A DNA stretch of 45,214 nt from Lachnospiraceae bacterium (GTDB taxonomy: Bacteria > Bacillota > Clostridia > Lachnospirales > Lachnospiraceae): NCBI GenBank assembly GCA_017469405.1, contig JAFUGL010000107.1:1-45214 (forward strand). The letters run 5' to 3'. Below the pieces are notes generated by a model, which saw only the letters and a program-made list of their open reading frames with translations, was not told where the DNA came from and ran no database searches. Both the position numbers and the translations under genes were made by a program. Positions 15,735 to 24,110 of the stretch are shown here, piece by piece (the first letter of the stretch is position 1; every line of letters begins with the position of its first letter).

Positions 15735-15806
15735 TTAAAAAACTCATCTGAAAACAAAAAATATCAAAAAAGTGAAAGAAAAAATTTTGCCACGTTTTTT
15801 TATTTA

Positions 15807-15835
15807 GTGACTTTTTCCATAAAATAGTGTATAAT
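15807..15835 (+). promoter_or_regulatory. Promoter of the GGDEF/EAL gene
   Basis: GTGACT (15807-15812), 17 bases, TATAAT (15830-15835). The leader then contains a stem-loop ATGAACC/GGTTCAT (15864-15870/15880-15886) followed by TTTTC. It does not match a c-di-GMP riboswitch. Confidence 0.6.
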
Positions 15836-15930
15836 ATAAACGTTTATATTGATATTTACGTATATGAACCATCGTTTACGGTTCATTTTCAGATAAAATA
15901 TTAAATGCACATGGGGGGTTGACAGAAAGA

Positions 15931-17628
15931 ATGGTTAATAATGAGCTTTTACTTACGGTTTCCGAGATGATCAAAGAGCATCCGGAGTCGATGGAGATTA
16001 ACAGGGAGGCATTAAGATATGTAGCAGAGCGTTATCCTATAGGAAGGATATATTCGATTGTGTATATTGATGTGAAGATGCTTCCTTTTGATAAGGAAAA
16101 GTCAGATACTTTGCTTCTTGACACTGATGATTATTCACCGGAGGGTAAGTTTGACGTTGAGATGGAGTTTGGAAAATGCGGAAGGATTATTTCCAGTGTT
16201 TATCCGACTAAAGAGGCCGGTGAGTTTTCCGAAGAGCAAAAGAGTGATATCCGTGTTATATCGCAATTGTTCCATTTTTATTACGGTCAGTATAAAATCA
16301 TGTATTCTCTGACAAAAGCAACCACCAATAACCATATGACAGGACTTTATAACCCTAAGGGATACATTATGAAATGTATGGAGATTGCTCATAAGGGTGA
16401 TATAAACCAGTATGACAGCTGCTATTTTAATATAAAGGGCTTTGGTCTTGCCAACAATGTTTTCGGACCTGTAGAGGGTGACAATATTATTAAAAGATAT
16501 GCACATGATCTTGATAATTTCAGAGAAGAGGACGAGGTTGTAGGTCATCTTGGCGGAGACAATTTCGTTGCCTTGATCAAGCGTTCAAGAATAGAAGATT
16601 TCATAGAATATATTATGAATTATGAGGGCTACGGTTTTAAGTCGGATGTTAAAAGACCGATTAAATTTTCTGCCTGTATGGGTGTTGCACCTTTAAATGT
16701 CAAGGGTACAAGGGTAAATGATGTTATATCCGAAGCATCGCTTGCCTTTGGATTTGCAAGAGCTACAAAGCAGGAAATTGTAGTACTTGATGAAGCTATG
16801 AGAGAGAGGCTTCTTCAGAGAAAGAAGATTGAAGAAAGATTTGAGAAGGCAATTGAAAACGGTGAATTTGTTCCTTATTTCCAGCCTAAGGTTGATATAA
16901 GAACAGGAAAGCTTGTCGGTGCTGAGGCACTTTCAAGATGGATAAGAGACGGTAAGCTGGTTAGTCCTGCAGAGTTTATCCCTGTACTTGAGGGCAATGG
17001 CAATATTACTGTTCTTGATTTTTACATATTTGAAGAAACCTGTAAGATGCTTGCTGATTGGCAAGAAAAAGGTTATGAGACAGTGCCTATATCCGTAAAC
17101 TTTTCAAGAAAGCATCTTGATGATGATTTCCTTGCAGACAGAATCAATCAGATCATAAGCCATTACGGTATTGATAGAGACAAGATAGTTTGTGAGATTA
17201 CAGAAACTGCGGACTATGATGAAAAGGAGCTTATGACAAACTTCCTTGACAGAATGCAGATTTACAATATTAAGACTTCCATAGATGACTTTGGTACAGG
17301 TTATTCTTCACTTGGCGTTTTGAGGGATTTTGCGGTAAATGAAATTAAGATTGACCGTTCCTTTGTAAACCGAGCAGAATTTGCAAACAGAGACCGCGTT
17401 ATCGTTGGAAGTATAGTTGATATGGCAAAAAGTCTTGAACTTAATGTAATCACCGAAGGCGTTGAGACTGATAGTCAGCTTGCTTTCCTTAGGGAACTCG
17501 GATGCTTTTATGTTCAGGGCTTTTACTTTGACAAGCCTTTACCAATGAAAGAGTTTGAAGCACGCCTTTTGAGTGGTGGCTATAAAGTTATTAAAGATAA
17601 TGAAAATTCTGGTGAGGTTAATGCTTAA
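15931..17628 (+). CDS. c-di-GMP phosphodiesterase, degenerate GGDEF plus EAL domains
   Basis: A 565-residue cytoplasmic protein. Residues 1-130 are an unrecognised sensor-like N-terminus. The GGDEF domain at about 135-295 has its signature changed to GGDNF (208-212), so diguanylate cyclase activity is unlikely; it may instead bind GTP and tune the partner. The EAL domain at about 310-555 keeps its catalytic set: GAEAL with E332, NFSRKHL, CEITET, D452-D453 in DDFGTGYSS, KIDRSFV, TEGVET and QGFYFDKPLP. It should hydrolyse c-di-GMP to pGpG. ATG 15931 is favoured over the TTG at 15919, which touches the GGGGGG ribosome site. It is followed 14 bases later by a COG2426 gene and is divergent from a FIST-MCP pair. 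Confidence 0.93.
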   Translation: MVNNELLLTVSEMIKEHPESMEINREALRYVAERYPIGRIYSIVYIDVKMLPFDKEKSDTLLLDTDDYSPEGKFDVEMEFGKCGRIISSVYPTKEAGEFSEEQKSDIRVISQLFHFYYGQYKIMYSLTKATTNNHMTGLYNPKGYIMKCMEIAHKGDINQYDSCYFNIKGFGLANNVFGPVEGDNIIKRYAHDLDNFREEDEVVGHLGGDNFVALIKRSRIEDFIEYIMNYEGYGFKSDVKRPIKFSACMGVAPLNVKGTRVNDVISEASLAFGFARATKQEIVVLDEAMRERLLQRKKIEERFEKAIENGEFVPYFQPKVDIRTGKLVGAEALSRWIRDGKLVSPAEFIPVLEGNGNITVLDFYIFEETCKMLADWQEKGYETVPISVNFSRKHLDDDFLADRINQIISHYGIDRDKIVCEITETADYDEKELMTNFLDRMQIYNIKTSIDDFGTGYSSLGVLRDFAVNEIKIDRSFVNRAEFANRDRVIVGSIVDMAKSLELNVITEGVETDSQLAFLRELGCFYVQGFYFDKPLPMKEFEARLLSGGYKVIKDNENSGEVNA

Positions 17629-17642
17629 GGAGTTATAGATTT

Positions 17643-18143
17643 ATGCAGAGTTTGGTAGATTGGTATAATGGTTCTCTTGGTAATTTTATGCCCAAAGAGG
17701 TTTTCGTTTTTTTGGTTTCCATGCTTCCACTTATAGAATTAAGAGGTGGTCTTGTGGTTGCTTCACTGCTAAAGATTCCGCTTATAAAAGCCAATATTAT
17801 TTGTATTATAGGTAATATTTTGCCGATTCCATTTATTCTTCTTTTTATAAAGAAGGTATTTGAGTTTATGAAAAAACACAATATATTAAAAGGATTTGTG
17901 GAAAAACTTGAGCAAAGAGCTGTGAAGAAGTCAGACGGTGTAGAAAAGGGAGAATTTATATTTCTTTTGCTCTTTGTCGGGATACCGCTGCCCGGAACTG
18001 GAGGCTGGACCGGTTCACTTATAGCCTCACTTCTTGAAAAAGATATTAAAAAAGCATCTATTGCCATATTTTTAGGTATTCTTATGGCGGCAATAATTAT
18101 GGATATTGTTTCTTATGGAGTGCTTGGTAATATCTTGAGCTAG
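17643..18143 (+). CDS. COG2426 small multidrug export family membrane protein
   Basis: A 166-residue polytopic protein of the 'putative small multi-drug export protein' family (COG2426). The marks are ELRGGLVVA near the first membrane segment, NILPIPFILLFI, and the loop GIPLPGTGGWTGSLIASLL, related to DedA/SNARE-associated membrane proteins. About four membrane segments. The family name rests on little experimental work; a role as a lipid or ion handler is equally open. AAGGAG lies nine bases before ATG and only 14 bases separate it from the EAL gene, so the two are co-transcribed. Confidence 0.87.
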   Translation: MQSLVDWYNGSLGNFMPKEVFVFLVSMLPLIELRGGLVVASLLKIPLIKANIICIIGNILPIPFILLFIKKVFEFMKKHNILKGFVEKLEQRAVKKSDGVEKGEFIFLLLFVGIPLPGTGGWTGSLIASLLEKDIKKASIAIFLGILMAAIIMDIVSYGVLGNILS

Positions 18144-18263
18144 AGTTTTTTGGCTTTTGATAATTTATTAATATCAGTAATGTTAGAAATTATTATTTTT
18201 ATTATGTTATGCTCAGTTTCTTGATGTATTATTTTAAGAAATTTTTAAGTTGTAATTTATTAA

Positions 18264-18292
18264 TTGATATACATGTGTTTTTATGATAGTAT
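18264..18292 (+). promoter_or_regulatory. Promoter of the cdaA operon
   Basis: TTGATA (18264-18269), 17 bases, TAGTAT (18287-18292), about 65 bases before the first start codon. It is the best match in a 215-base AT-rich gap. Confidence 0.5.
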
Positions 18293-18358
18293 TATAAGGA
18301 TGTCTTTAAATTAGTTTTATAAAAGTTATTTATTATATATATTTAGGAGACTTTTGTT

Positions 18359-19093
18359 GTGGTAGATGAAAAAAAGGTTGGTCTTATGACCAGACTTTCC
18401 ATTTATGAAGAAAAAGAAAAAAATGAAGGCCTTGTCATGAGCAAGTTCTTTGAACGCGATTATGTAAGGTTTAATATTTTAAAAGCATTGGTTTCAGCAA
18501 CTGTTGTGTATTGGTTGATTGTTGGAGCCTATGTTTTCGTTAGTTTTGAGGTTATTCTTGCTAAGATAAACAATATGGATTATTTTGGCATAATGTATAA
18601 GATACTTGGATGGTATGTGGCTTTTTGCTTTGTCTATTTCTTTTTCGCATATCTTGTATATACCTATAGATACAATAAAAAGAGAAAAGGTCTGGCGCAG
18701 TATAATAGTGATCTAAGAGATTTGATTGAGCTTTCAGGCGGTCCTATGCATCATGCAAAGCTTGTTAAGCATTCCAATATAAATGTTATCAAGGATGAGT
18801 CTGATAGGAGTAATTCATCTGAAAAGAAATCAAGAAATGTTGTTAACAGAACAGAGATTGTAAATAGCAGACTCAAGCAGGGAGAAGAGGAAAAAAATCG
18901 TCAGATTATTGAAAACTCAAGAAGGCTTGAAGAAAGAAGAGCTGCACAAAAGGCTGCTGCGGAAGAAAAGCAAAGGCATGCGGAAGAAGCAAGGCTTGAA
19001 ATCAGAAGAAAGCGCATGGCACTTGAGGAAGAACAAAGAAAGCAGCGGATGCAAGGGTATTCGGAAAGCAACAGGAAAGGGGACAATAAATAA
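18359..19093 (+). CDS. Unrecognised membrane protein with cytoplasmic coiled-coil tail
   Basis: I do not recognise this family. The 244-residue product has a short charged N-terminus, two membrane segments (about 43-66 and 78-104) and a long cytoplasmic tail with a strongly charged coiled coil at about 170-235, rich in Glu, Lys, Arg and Ala. The start is GTG at 18359 with AGGAG nine bases upstream; the first ATG, at codon 9, has no ribosome site. Its stop overlaps the start of the next gene (TAATG), so the two are translationally coupled. They are followed by cdaA and cdaR, so a link to c-di-AMP signalling or envelope assembly is inferred from position only. Possible partner or scaffold for the next membrane protein. 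Confidence 0.8.
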   Translation: MVDEKKVGLMTRLSIYEEKEKNEGLVMSKFFERDYVRFNILKALVSATVVYWLIVGAYVFVSFEVILAKINNMDYFGIMYKILGWYVAFCFVYFFFAYLVYTYRYNKKRKGLAQYNSDLRDLIELSGGPMHHAKLVKHSNINVIKDESDRSNSSEKKSRNVVNRTEIVNSRLKQGEEEKNRQIIENSRRLEERRAAQKAAAEEKQRHAEEARLEIRRKRMALEEEQRKQRMQGYSESNRKGDNK

Positions 19094-20202
19094 TGTCAGG
19101 AATAATACAGGTAAGAGATGCAATAAGAAATTTCTTAAGGCGATTCGATGAAGTGATTTCTCCGATTTTTTACTTTATTGCAGCCTGGTTTATGTTTTGG
19201 TCAATCAATAAATTATATGGTTATTCGGAGCTGTTTGAAAGGAACATCGTAACATTTTTACTTTCGGTAATTTGTGCTCTTGTTTCAGCACCGATGGCAG
19301 TGCTTATCGGATGTGTTGTCATTATATTTAACTGTTTCTTTGTCACAAAGGAAATCGGAATAATAGCACTTCTTGTATTTATTATTATTTATTGCATGTA
19401 TATGAGAATGTTTCCGGATTGTGCATGGATACTTTTCTTTGTACCGATTATGTACATATTTAAGATGACTTATGCTATTCCGCTGATTGTTGCTATATTT
19501 GCAGGAGCGTCAGGTATAGTTCCTGCCGCTATCGGAATATTTTTATATAAGTTTGCCATAGGAGTAAGTGATGTTAACAGCATGCTGCTTACAGCCGTAA
19601 AAAAAGAAGATGTGGATATTTATTCGTATTTGATAGATAACGTGCTTAAAGATAGGGAGATGCTTCTTACTGCTATAGTTTTTGCTATAGTTATTTTACT
19701 TACATTTTTCATCTATAAGCTTCCGTTTGATTATTCATGGTATGTTGCTATAGGTGCGGGTGGAATAATCAATGTTCTTGCGTTTATGATTGTCGGAGTT
19801 ATGATGGATATGGATGTTCCTTTTGGTTCATTGGTATTTGGTTCTTTTATCGGAATCCTTGTGACTGTCGTCGTACAAGTTTGTAAGCGGCTTGTGGATT
19901 ATTCACGCAAAGAAGTTGTGCAGTTTGAGGATGATGATTATTATTACTATGTTAAAGCGATTCCTAAGTATGGTGTGTCTGAGAAGAAAAAGACTGTGAA
20001 AAAGATTACCGGACAGGATAGTGACTCCGCAGAAAACAGTATTCAAAAAAATGTTTCGGATAATGTGCAGGCTAAGAGGAATAATCAGGCAAACGGTCAA
20101 AGAAATCCTCAGAGAAATAATAATCAGAGAAATGGTTCCGTGAGAAATAATGCATCCGGAAATAATATGCAAAATCAAAGACCGGGAAGACCGGTAAAAT
20201 AA
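19093..20202 (+). CDS. Unrecognised polytopic membrane protein with Asn/Gln-rich tail
   Basis: No family recognised. The 369 residues contain about eight membrane segments (roughly 21-37, 52-82 as one or two, 88-103, 110-125, 128-153, 190-208, 216-236, 246-264). A cytoplasmic tail from about 265 starts with an acidic-tyrosine patch (QFEDDDYYYYVKAIPKYG, 277-294) and ends in a low-complexity Asn/Gln/Arg tract with NNQRNG-type repeats. The patch looks like a conserved interaction site. The start overlaps the stop of the previous gene by one base and cdaA begins 27 bases after its end. Function unknown; its constant position before cdaA should be tested in related genomes. Confidence 0.82.
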   Translation: MSGIIQVRDAIRNFLRRFDEVISPIFYFIAAWFMFWSINKLYGYSELFERNIVTFLLSVICALVSAPMAVLIGCVVIIFNCFFVTKEIGIIALLVFIIIYCMYMRMFPDCAWILFFVPIMYIFKMTYAIPLIVAIFAGASGIVPAAIGIFLYKFAIGVSDVNSMLLTAVKKEDVDIYSYLIDNVLKDREMLLTAIVFAIVILLTFFIYKLPFDYSWYVAIGAGGIINVLAFMIVGVMMDMDVPFGSLVFGSFIGILVTVVVQVCKRLVDYSRKEVVQFEDDDYYYYVKAIPKYGVSEKKKTVKKITGQDSDSAENSIQKNVSDNVQAKRNNQANGQRNPQRNNNQRNGSVRNNASGNNMQNQRPGRPVK

Positions 20203-20229
20203 ATTTGATCAATGTAATGGGGTGTTGGT

Positions 20230-21102
20230 TTGAAAAGGGTTTGGACAGTTATAAGTTCATATTTTGACTGGTTCTATGTGCCACATGTAACCATATCGGA
20301 TATTTTAGAGATAATCATTTTGTCTTATCTCATTTATATAGTTATTCTTTGGATTAAAAAAACCAGGGCATGGACAGTTTTTAAGGGTTTGGTAGTAATA
20401 GCTATATTTATGGGCTTCGCTGCCGTATTTAAGCTAAATACTATCCTATGGCTTTTTAGGAATATGATAAATGTCGGTATTTTGGCGGTTATTATTTTGT
20501 TCCAGCCGGAATTAAGGCGTGCCTTGGAGGAACTTGGAAAAAAGAATATAATTTCTGATGTTCTTATCAGGAGTGACAGTACCAAAAAAGAACGAGTAAA
20601 TGACAATACCATACAGGAATTAATCAGTGCAGCTACTTTTATGAGTAAAAATAAAACAGGTGCACTTATTGTAATTGAACAAAATGTTCCTCTTGGTGAG
20701 TATGAAGCTACAGGTATCAATATTGATGCCGCTGTTTCAAGACAGCTTGTTGAAAATATATTTGAGCATAACACTCCGCTTCATGATGGAGCAGTAATAA
20801 TCAGAAATAACAGAGTTGTTTCAGCTACATGCTATCTTCCTCTGACCGGAAGAAATGATCTTAATAAGGATCTTGGTACAAGACATAGAGCAGCAGTAGG
20901 AATAAGTGAAGTGTCTGATAGTATGACTTTGGTTGTTTCTGAGGAAAATGGTCAGATATCAATAGCATACGGAGGAACTCTTTACAGCAATCTTGATGTC
21001 GAGAGTCTGAGAAATCATCTGACTTCACTTCAGTCCGGAAAGAGTGAAAAGAGCAAGAAGGGCAGACGCGCAAAGAGAATAAAAGGAGGCAAGAAGCAAT
21101 GA
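20230..21102 (+). CDS. cdaA: Diadenylate cyclase CdaA
   Basis: Makes c-di-AMP from two ATP at the membrane. The 290-residue protein has three N-terminal membrane segments (about 20-40, 45-62, 70-88), a linker helix, and a DAC (DisA_N) domain with DGA at 186-188 and RHR at 218-220, both essential in this family. The C-terminal tail is very basic (Lys/Arg/Gly). The start is TTG at 20230, with a GGGGTG ribosome site. It overlaps cdaR by four bases (ATGA), as in other Firmicutes where cdaA-cdaR-glmM form one operon; here no glmM follows. Controls potassium and osmolyte balance and wall homeostasis in relatives. Confidence 0.95.
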   Translation: MKRVWTVISSYFDWFYVPHVTISDILEIIILSYLIYIVILWIKKTRAWTVFKGLVVIAIFMGFAAVFKLNTILWLFRNMINVGILAVIILFQPELRRALEELGKKNIISDVLIRSDSTKKERVNDNTIQELISAATFMSKNKTGALIVIEQNVPLGEYEATGINIDAAVSRQLVENIFEHNTPLHDGAVIIRNNRVVSATCYLPLTGRNDLNKDLGTRHRAAVGISEVSDSMTLVVSEENGQISIAYGGTLYSNLDVESLRNHLTSLQSGKSEKSKKGRRAKRIKGGKKQ

Positions 21103-22337
21103 AAAAATTATTGTTTAATAATATTGGCTATAAGCTTCTTGCAATTATACTTGCAGTTTTGCTTTGGCTTGTAGTCGTAAATATAACCGATTATACTGTA
21201 ACGGTTAAAATTGAAGATATACCGGTTGAACAGCTTAATTCTGATGCTCTGGAAGAATTAGACCAGATTTATGATGTAGTTAAGGGTGATACGGTTGATA
21301 TCTATGTAAAGGGCAGGCGTTCGGTTGTAAGTAATCTAAATGCCAAGAATTTTTATGCATATGCAGATTTATCGCAGATGTCTATAACCAATTCTGTACA
21401 GATAAATGTTGTAGCCAGAAATAAGAATATTGAAGATGAGATTGATATAGAGTATGTCGATAATATTATGCAGCTGAGTCTTGAGGATAAGGTTACTGAA
21501 CAGTTTCCTGTTAAGGTCAAGACAGATGGTGAACCTGCTAATAATTATGCGGTTGGTGAATCATTTGCCACACCAAACATTATAACAATCGAGGGTCCTA
21601 AAAGTGCAGTAGAAAAGATTACCGATGTTGTGGTTGAAGTAAGCATAAACGGAGCCAGAGAGAGTATTACCGCCACGGGAACCATACTTCTTTTGGATGC
21701 ATATGGCGAACAGATAAAAAATGATAAGATAGTTTTAAGCCAGACAGAGGCTGATGTTAATGTAAATATATATCCTATCAAAACAATAGATGTTATTGTA
21801 AATATCAAGGGAACTCCTGCTGATGGATATGGTATATCGGAAATCGTTTATCAGCCGCAATCAGTTGACATAGCCGGTGATGAAGATGTAATTAAAAATG
21901 TTGAAAGCATAGAGATAAATGATATATCGGTAAGCGGTCTTGATGAGAGTTTGCAAACCACAGTAAATTTAAATGAATATATACCGGATGGTGTTGTTGT
22001 GGCTCAGTCAAATCCGGAGATCGCGATAACTGTAGATATAGAAAAACTCACATCAAAGAAAATCAATATAAGCAGTACAGACATTACATTTACCGGTAAA
22101 AAGAGTAATTATGACTATGATATAGAGACAACAGACAATATTATAGTTGAAGTTTCCGGTCTTGAAAATATAATCAGTGAACTTGATGTTGATGCAATCA
22201 GTCCTAAGGTTGATTGTTCGGATTTGACAATTGGTTCGCATATTATGGAAATTGAATTTAAAGAAATTGATGGAGTTAAGTATTCGGTAACCGGTGTTGT
22301 GACAGTAACTGTACAAAATAAAAACACTGAGGAATAA
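21099..22337 (+). CDS. cdaR: CdaA regulatory protein (YbbR repeats)
   Basis: A 412-residue single-pass membrane protein. An N-terminal hydrophobic segment (about 10-29, LLAIILAVLLWLVVVNI) is followed by an extracytoplasmic part with about four YbbR-type beta repeats; VEVSINGARESI, VIVNIKGTPADGYGISEIVYQPQSVDIAGDE and the later DITFTGKK show the typical strands. In Firmicutes CdaR binds and modulates CdaA. Its start overlaps the cdaA stop, giving translational coupling. No odd residues or breaks seen. It is followed 18 bases later by a sirtuin gene, in the place where glmM is found in Bacillus and Listeria. Confidence 0.93.
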   Translation: MKKLLFNNIGYKLLAIILAVLLWLVVVNITDYTVTVKIEDIPVEQLNSDALEELDQIYDVVKGDTVDIYVKGRRSVVSNLNAKNFYAYADLSQMSITNSVQINVVARNKNIEDEIDIEYVDNIMQLSLEDKVTEQFPVKVKTDGEPANNYAVGESFATPNIITIEGPKSAVEKITDVVVEVSINGARESITATGTILLLDAYGEQIKNDKIVLSQTEADVNVNIYPIKTIDVIVNIKGTPADGYGISEIVYQPQSVDIAGDEDVIKNVESIEINDISVSGLDESLQTTVNLNEYIPDGVVVAQSNPEIAITVDIEKLTSKKINISSTDITFTGKKSNYDYDIETTDNIIVEVSGLENIISELDVDAISPKVDCSDLTIGSHIMEIEFKEIDGVKYSVTGVVTVTVQNKNTEE

Positions 22338-22355
22338 ATATAGGAGGGTAAGCTT

Positions 22356-23078
22356 ATGGATAGTGAAGTTATTGAAAAATTCAAAAATGCGGTTGATGAT
22401 AGTAACTACATAGTTTTCTTCGGTGGAGCGGGTGTGTCAACAGAAAGTGGTATACCGGATTTTAGAAGCACTGATGGATTATACAATCAGAAATACAAAT
22501 ATCCGCCTGAAACTATGGTAAGTCATACATTTTATGTTCAAAGAACCGAAGAATTTTTTGAGTTTTATAAGGATAAGATGCTTTTTCCTGATGCCGAGCC
22601 AAATGCAGCACATAAAAAACTTGCTGAGCTTGAAAAAGAAGGTAAGCTTAAGGCTATAGTTACTCAAAATATCGATGGACTTCATCAGAAGGCAGGAAGC
22701 AAAGAGGTACTTGAACTTCATGGTTCGGTACACAGAAATTATTGCACTAAGTGTCATAAATTTTTTGATTTGGATTATGTGATAAAATCAGATGGGGTAC
22801 CTAAATGTGATGATTGCGGCGGCATTATAAAACCGGATGTAGTATTGTATGAGGAAGGACTTGACAGCAGTATTATTGCAAGAACCATCGATCACATATC
22901 ACATGCGGATATGCTTATTATAGGCGGAACATCACTTGTGGTTTATCCTGCAGCCGGTCTTATAGATTACTTTAAAGGTAAGTATCTTGTGGTAATCAAT
23001 ATGGCACCGACACCACGTGATAAGAATGCAGATATTTTAATTAATGGAAAAATAGGAGAGGTATTTTCCAGGCTTTAG
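22356..23078 (+). CDS. NAD-dependent protein deacylase (sirtuin)
   Basis: A 240-residue Sir2-type enzyme removing acetyl or other acyl groups from lysine with NAD. The NAD site FGGAGVSTESGIPDFRS is near the start, TQNIDGLH follows, and the catalytic base is H122 in LHGSVH. A zinc site with two CxxC pairs (C130, C133, C151, C154) is intact. GGTSLVVYPAAGLI completes the Rossmann part. The length matches bacterial CobB/SrtN. The ribosome site TAGGAGGG precedes ATG. It is the last gene of the cdaA operon, 18 bases after cdaR, which would link deacylation to c-di-AMP output if co-regulated. Targets unknown. The stop codon lies inside a terminator hairpin. Confidence 0.93.
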   Translation: MDSEVIEKFKNAVDDSNYIVFFGGAGVSTESGIPDFRSTDGLYNQKYKYPPETMVSHTFYVQRTEEFFEFYKDKMLFPDAEPNAAHKKLAELEKEGKLKAIVTQNIDGLHQKAGSKEVLELHGSVHRNYCTKCHKFFDLDYVIKSDGVPKCDDCGGIIKPDVVLYEEGLDSSIIARTIDHISHADMLIIGGTSLVVYPAAGLIDYFKGKYLVVINMAPTPRDKNADILINGKIGEVFSRL

Positions 23079-23096
23079 GGCTTGGAAAATACCTCT
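23057..23096. terminator. Bidirectional terminator between sirtuin and degV
   Basis: AGAGGTATTTTCCA (23057-23070) pairs with TGGAAAATACCTCT (23083-23096) around a 12-base loop that contains the sirtuin stop codon. A long U run is missing on the right, so it may act partly as a stabilising 3' hairpin. Confidence 0.7.
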
Positions 23097-23106
23097 TATC
23101 TTATAC

Positions 23107-23973
23107 CTATCTGTCTTTAACTGCTATGGCTGTACCCACTGAATCAATACCAACATGGCAGGCAATACTGCATGAAAGCGGAAGATAGTATGGCTCAAAT
23201 CCAGGAAATGCATTATTTACCTCATCAAGCCATGCTTCGGCATCTTCTTTATGCTCGAAAGTACCTGCTGTTGCAAGCTGAAGTTTTTCCTTCGGTACAT
23301 CTTTAAATCTGGTATTTAAATCCTCTTCCAGTGCCTGCAGCATTTTTTTCTTAGCGGTATTCATACCGCGAACCTTAGCATATGCATCAAGTTTTTCACC
23401 CTGGATGGTAAGAACCGGTTTAAGGTTAATAACAGTTGCTATGGCTGCACCGGCAGAAGTTACACGGCCGCTTTTTTTCAAATATTCAAGTGAATTGACT
23501 GTTATGTATATACTTGCGTTATATGCGTTTTTTTCCAGAGCATCTTTGATTTCCGAGGCTTTTTTACCTTTTTGGGCATATGACTTTGCATCATATACTG
23601 ATTCATAAAGTGAAAATGAAATCCGGTGATTGTCAGCAACCAGCACTTTACCATTATATTTTTGTGCATAACCCATTGCCATTTCACAGGAACTGCTTAG
23701 ACCGCTTGACATTGGAATATATAATATCTCATCATATCCCTGTTTCAATATATCGTCCCACATATCACTTACTGCGCCTATGGCAGGTTGTGAAGAATGG
23801 ATATCTTTTCCATCGCGCATTGCAGCATAGAGATCTTCGTGAGTTATATCAATTCCTTCAAGATAATCTTTGTTGTCAACAATAACAGGCATCGGTAAAA
23901 CAAAAATTCCGTCCTCTTTCCCCTTTTGAACGGTGATACCGCTGTTGGTATCGGTCATTATGGCGGTTTTCAT
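23107..23973 (-). CDS. DegV family fatty-acid-binding protein
   Basis: A 288-residue DegV protein. The opening KTAIMTDTNSGI is the family signature, and SSQPAIG, YIPMSSGLSSSCEMA and SLEYLKKSGRVT are further DegV marks for the buried fatty acid and the phosphate-facing loop. In Gram-positives some DegV paralogues serve as FakB, presenting fatty acids to the FakA kinase; no fakA is here. The frame is open to 24006 but the ATG at 23973 has AAGGAG about seven bases upstream and matches the family start. Its promoter (24053-24025) overlaps that of the divergent moxR gene, and a palindrome sits at its transcription start. Confidence 0.92.
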   Translation of the reverse strand: MKTAIMTDTNSGITVQKGKEDGIFVLPMPVIVDNKDYLEGIDITHEDLYAAMRDGKDIHSSQPAIGAVSDMWDDILKQGYDEILYIPMSSGLSSSCEMAMGYAQKYNGKVLVADNHRISFSLYESVYDAKSYAQKGKKASEIKDALEKNAYNASIYITVNSLEYLKKSGRVTSAGAAIATVINLKPVLTIQGEKLDAYAKVRGMNTAKKKMLQALEEDLNTRFKDVPKEKLQLATAGTFEHKEDAEAWLDEVNNAFPGFEPYYLPLSCSIACHVGIDSVGTAIAVKDR

Positions 23974-23999
23974 TTTTATTCTCCTTGCATTTGTTTCGA

Positions 24000-24019
24000 T
24001 TGTCACTGTAACGTGACAA
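24000..24019. promoter_or_regulatory. 20-bp palindrome at the degV transcription start
   Basis: TTGTCAC (24000-24006) and GTGACAA (24013-24019) flank TGTAAC. It lies just downstream of the degV -10 and so could be a repressor site; it is about 25 bases outside the moxR promoter. Confidence 0.5.
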
Positions 24020-24024
24020 AGAAA

Positions 24025-24071
24025 ATTATATCATAACAAATAATTGACAACAACAAAAAAATATGTATATT
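24025..24071. promoter_or_regulatory. Overlapping divergent promoters of degV and moxR
   Basis: For degV (minus): TTGTTG (24053-24048), 17 bases, TATAAT (24030-24025). For moxR (plus): a perfect TTGACA (24044-24049), 16 bases, TATATT (24066-24071). The two -35 boxes share bases 24048-24049, so polymerases would compete. Confidence 0.65.
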
Positions 24072-24110
24072 TTTAATTAATGTAAAAATATATTCTGTTT
24101 GGAGGATATT

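Noticed and set aside
15901-15918. c-di-GMP riboswitch before the GGDEF/EAL gene
   Set aside because: The leader has a short stem-loop but none of the GEMM conserved bases.
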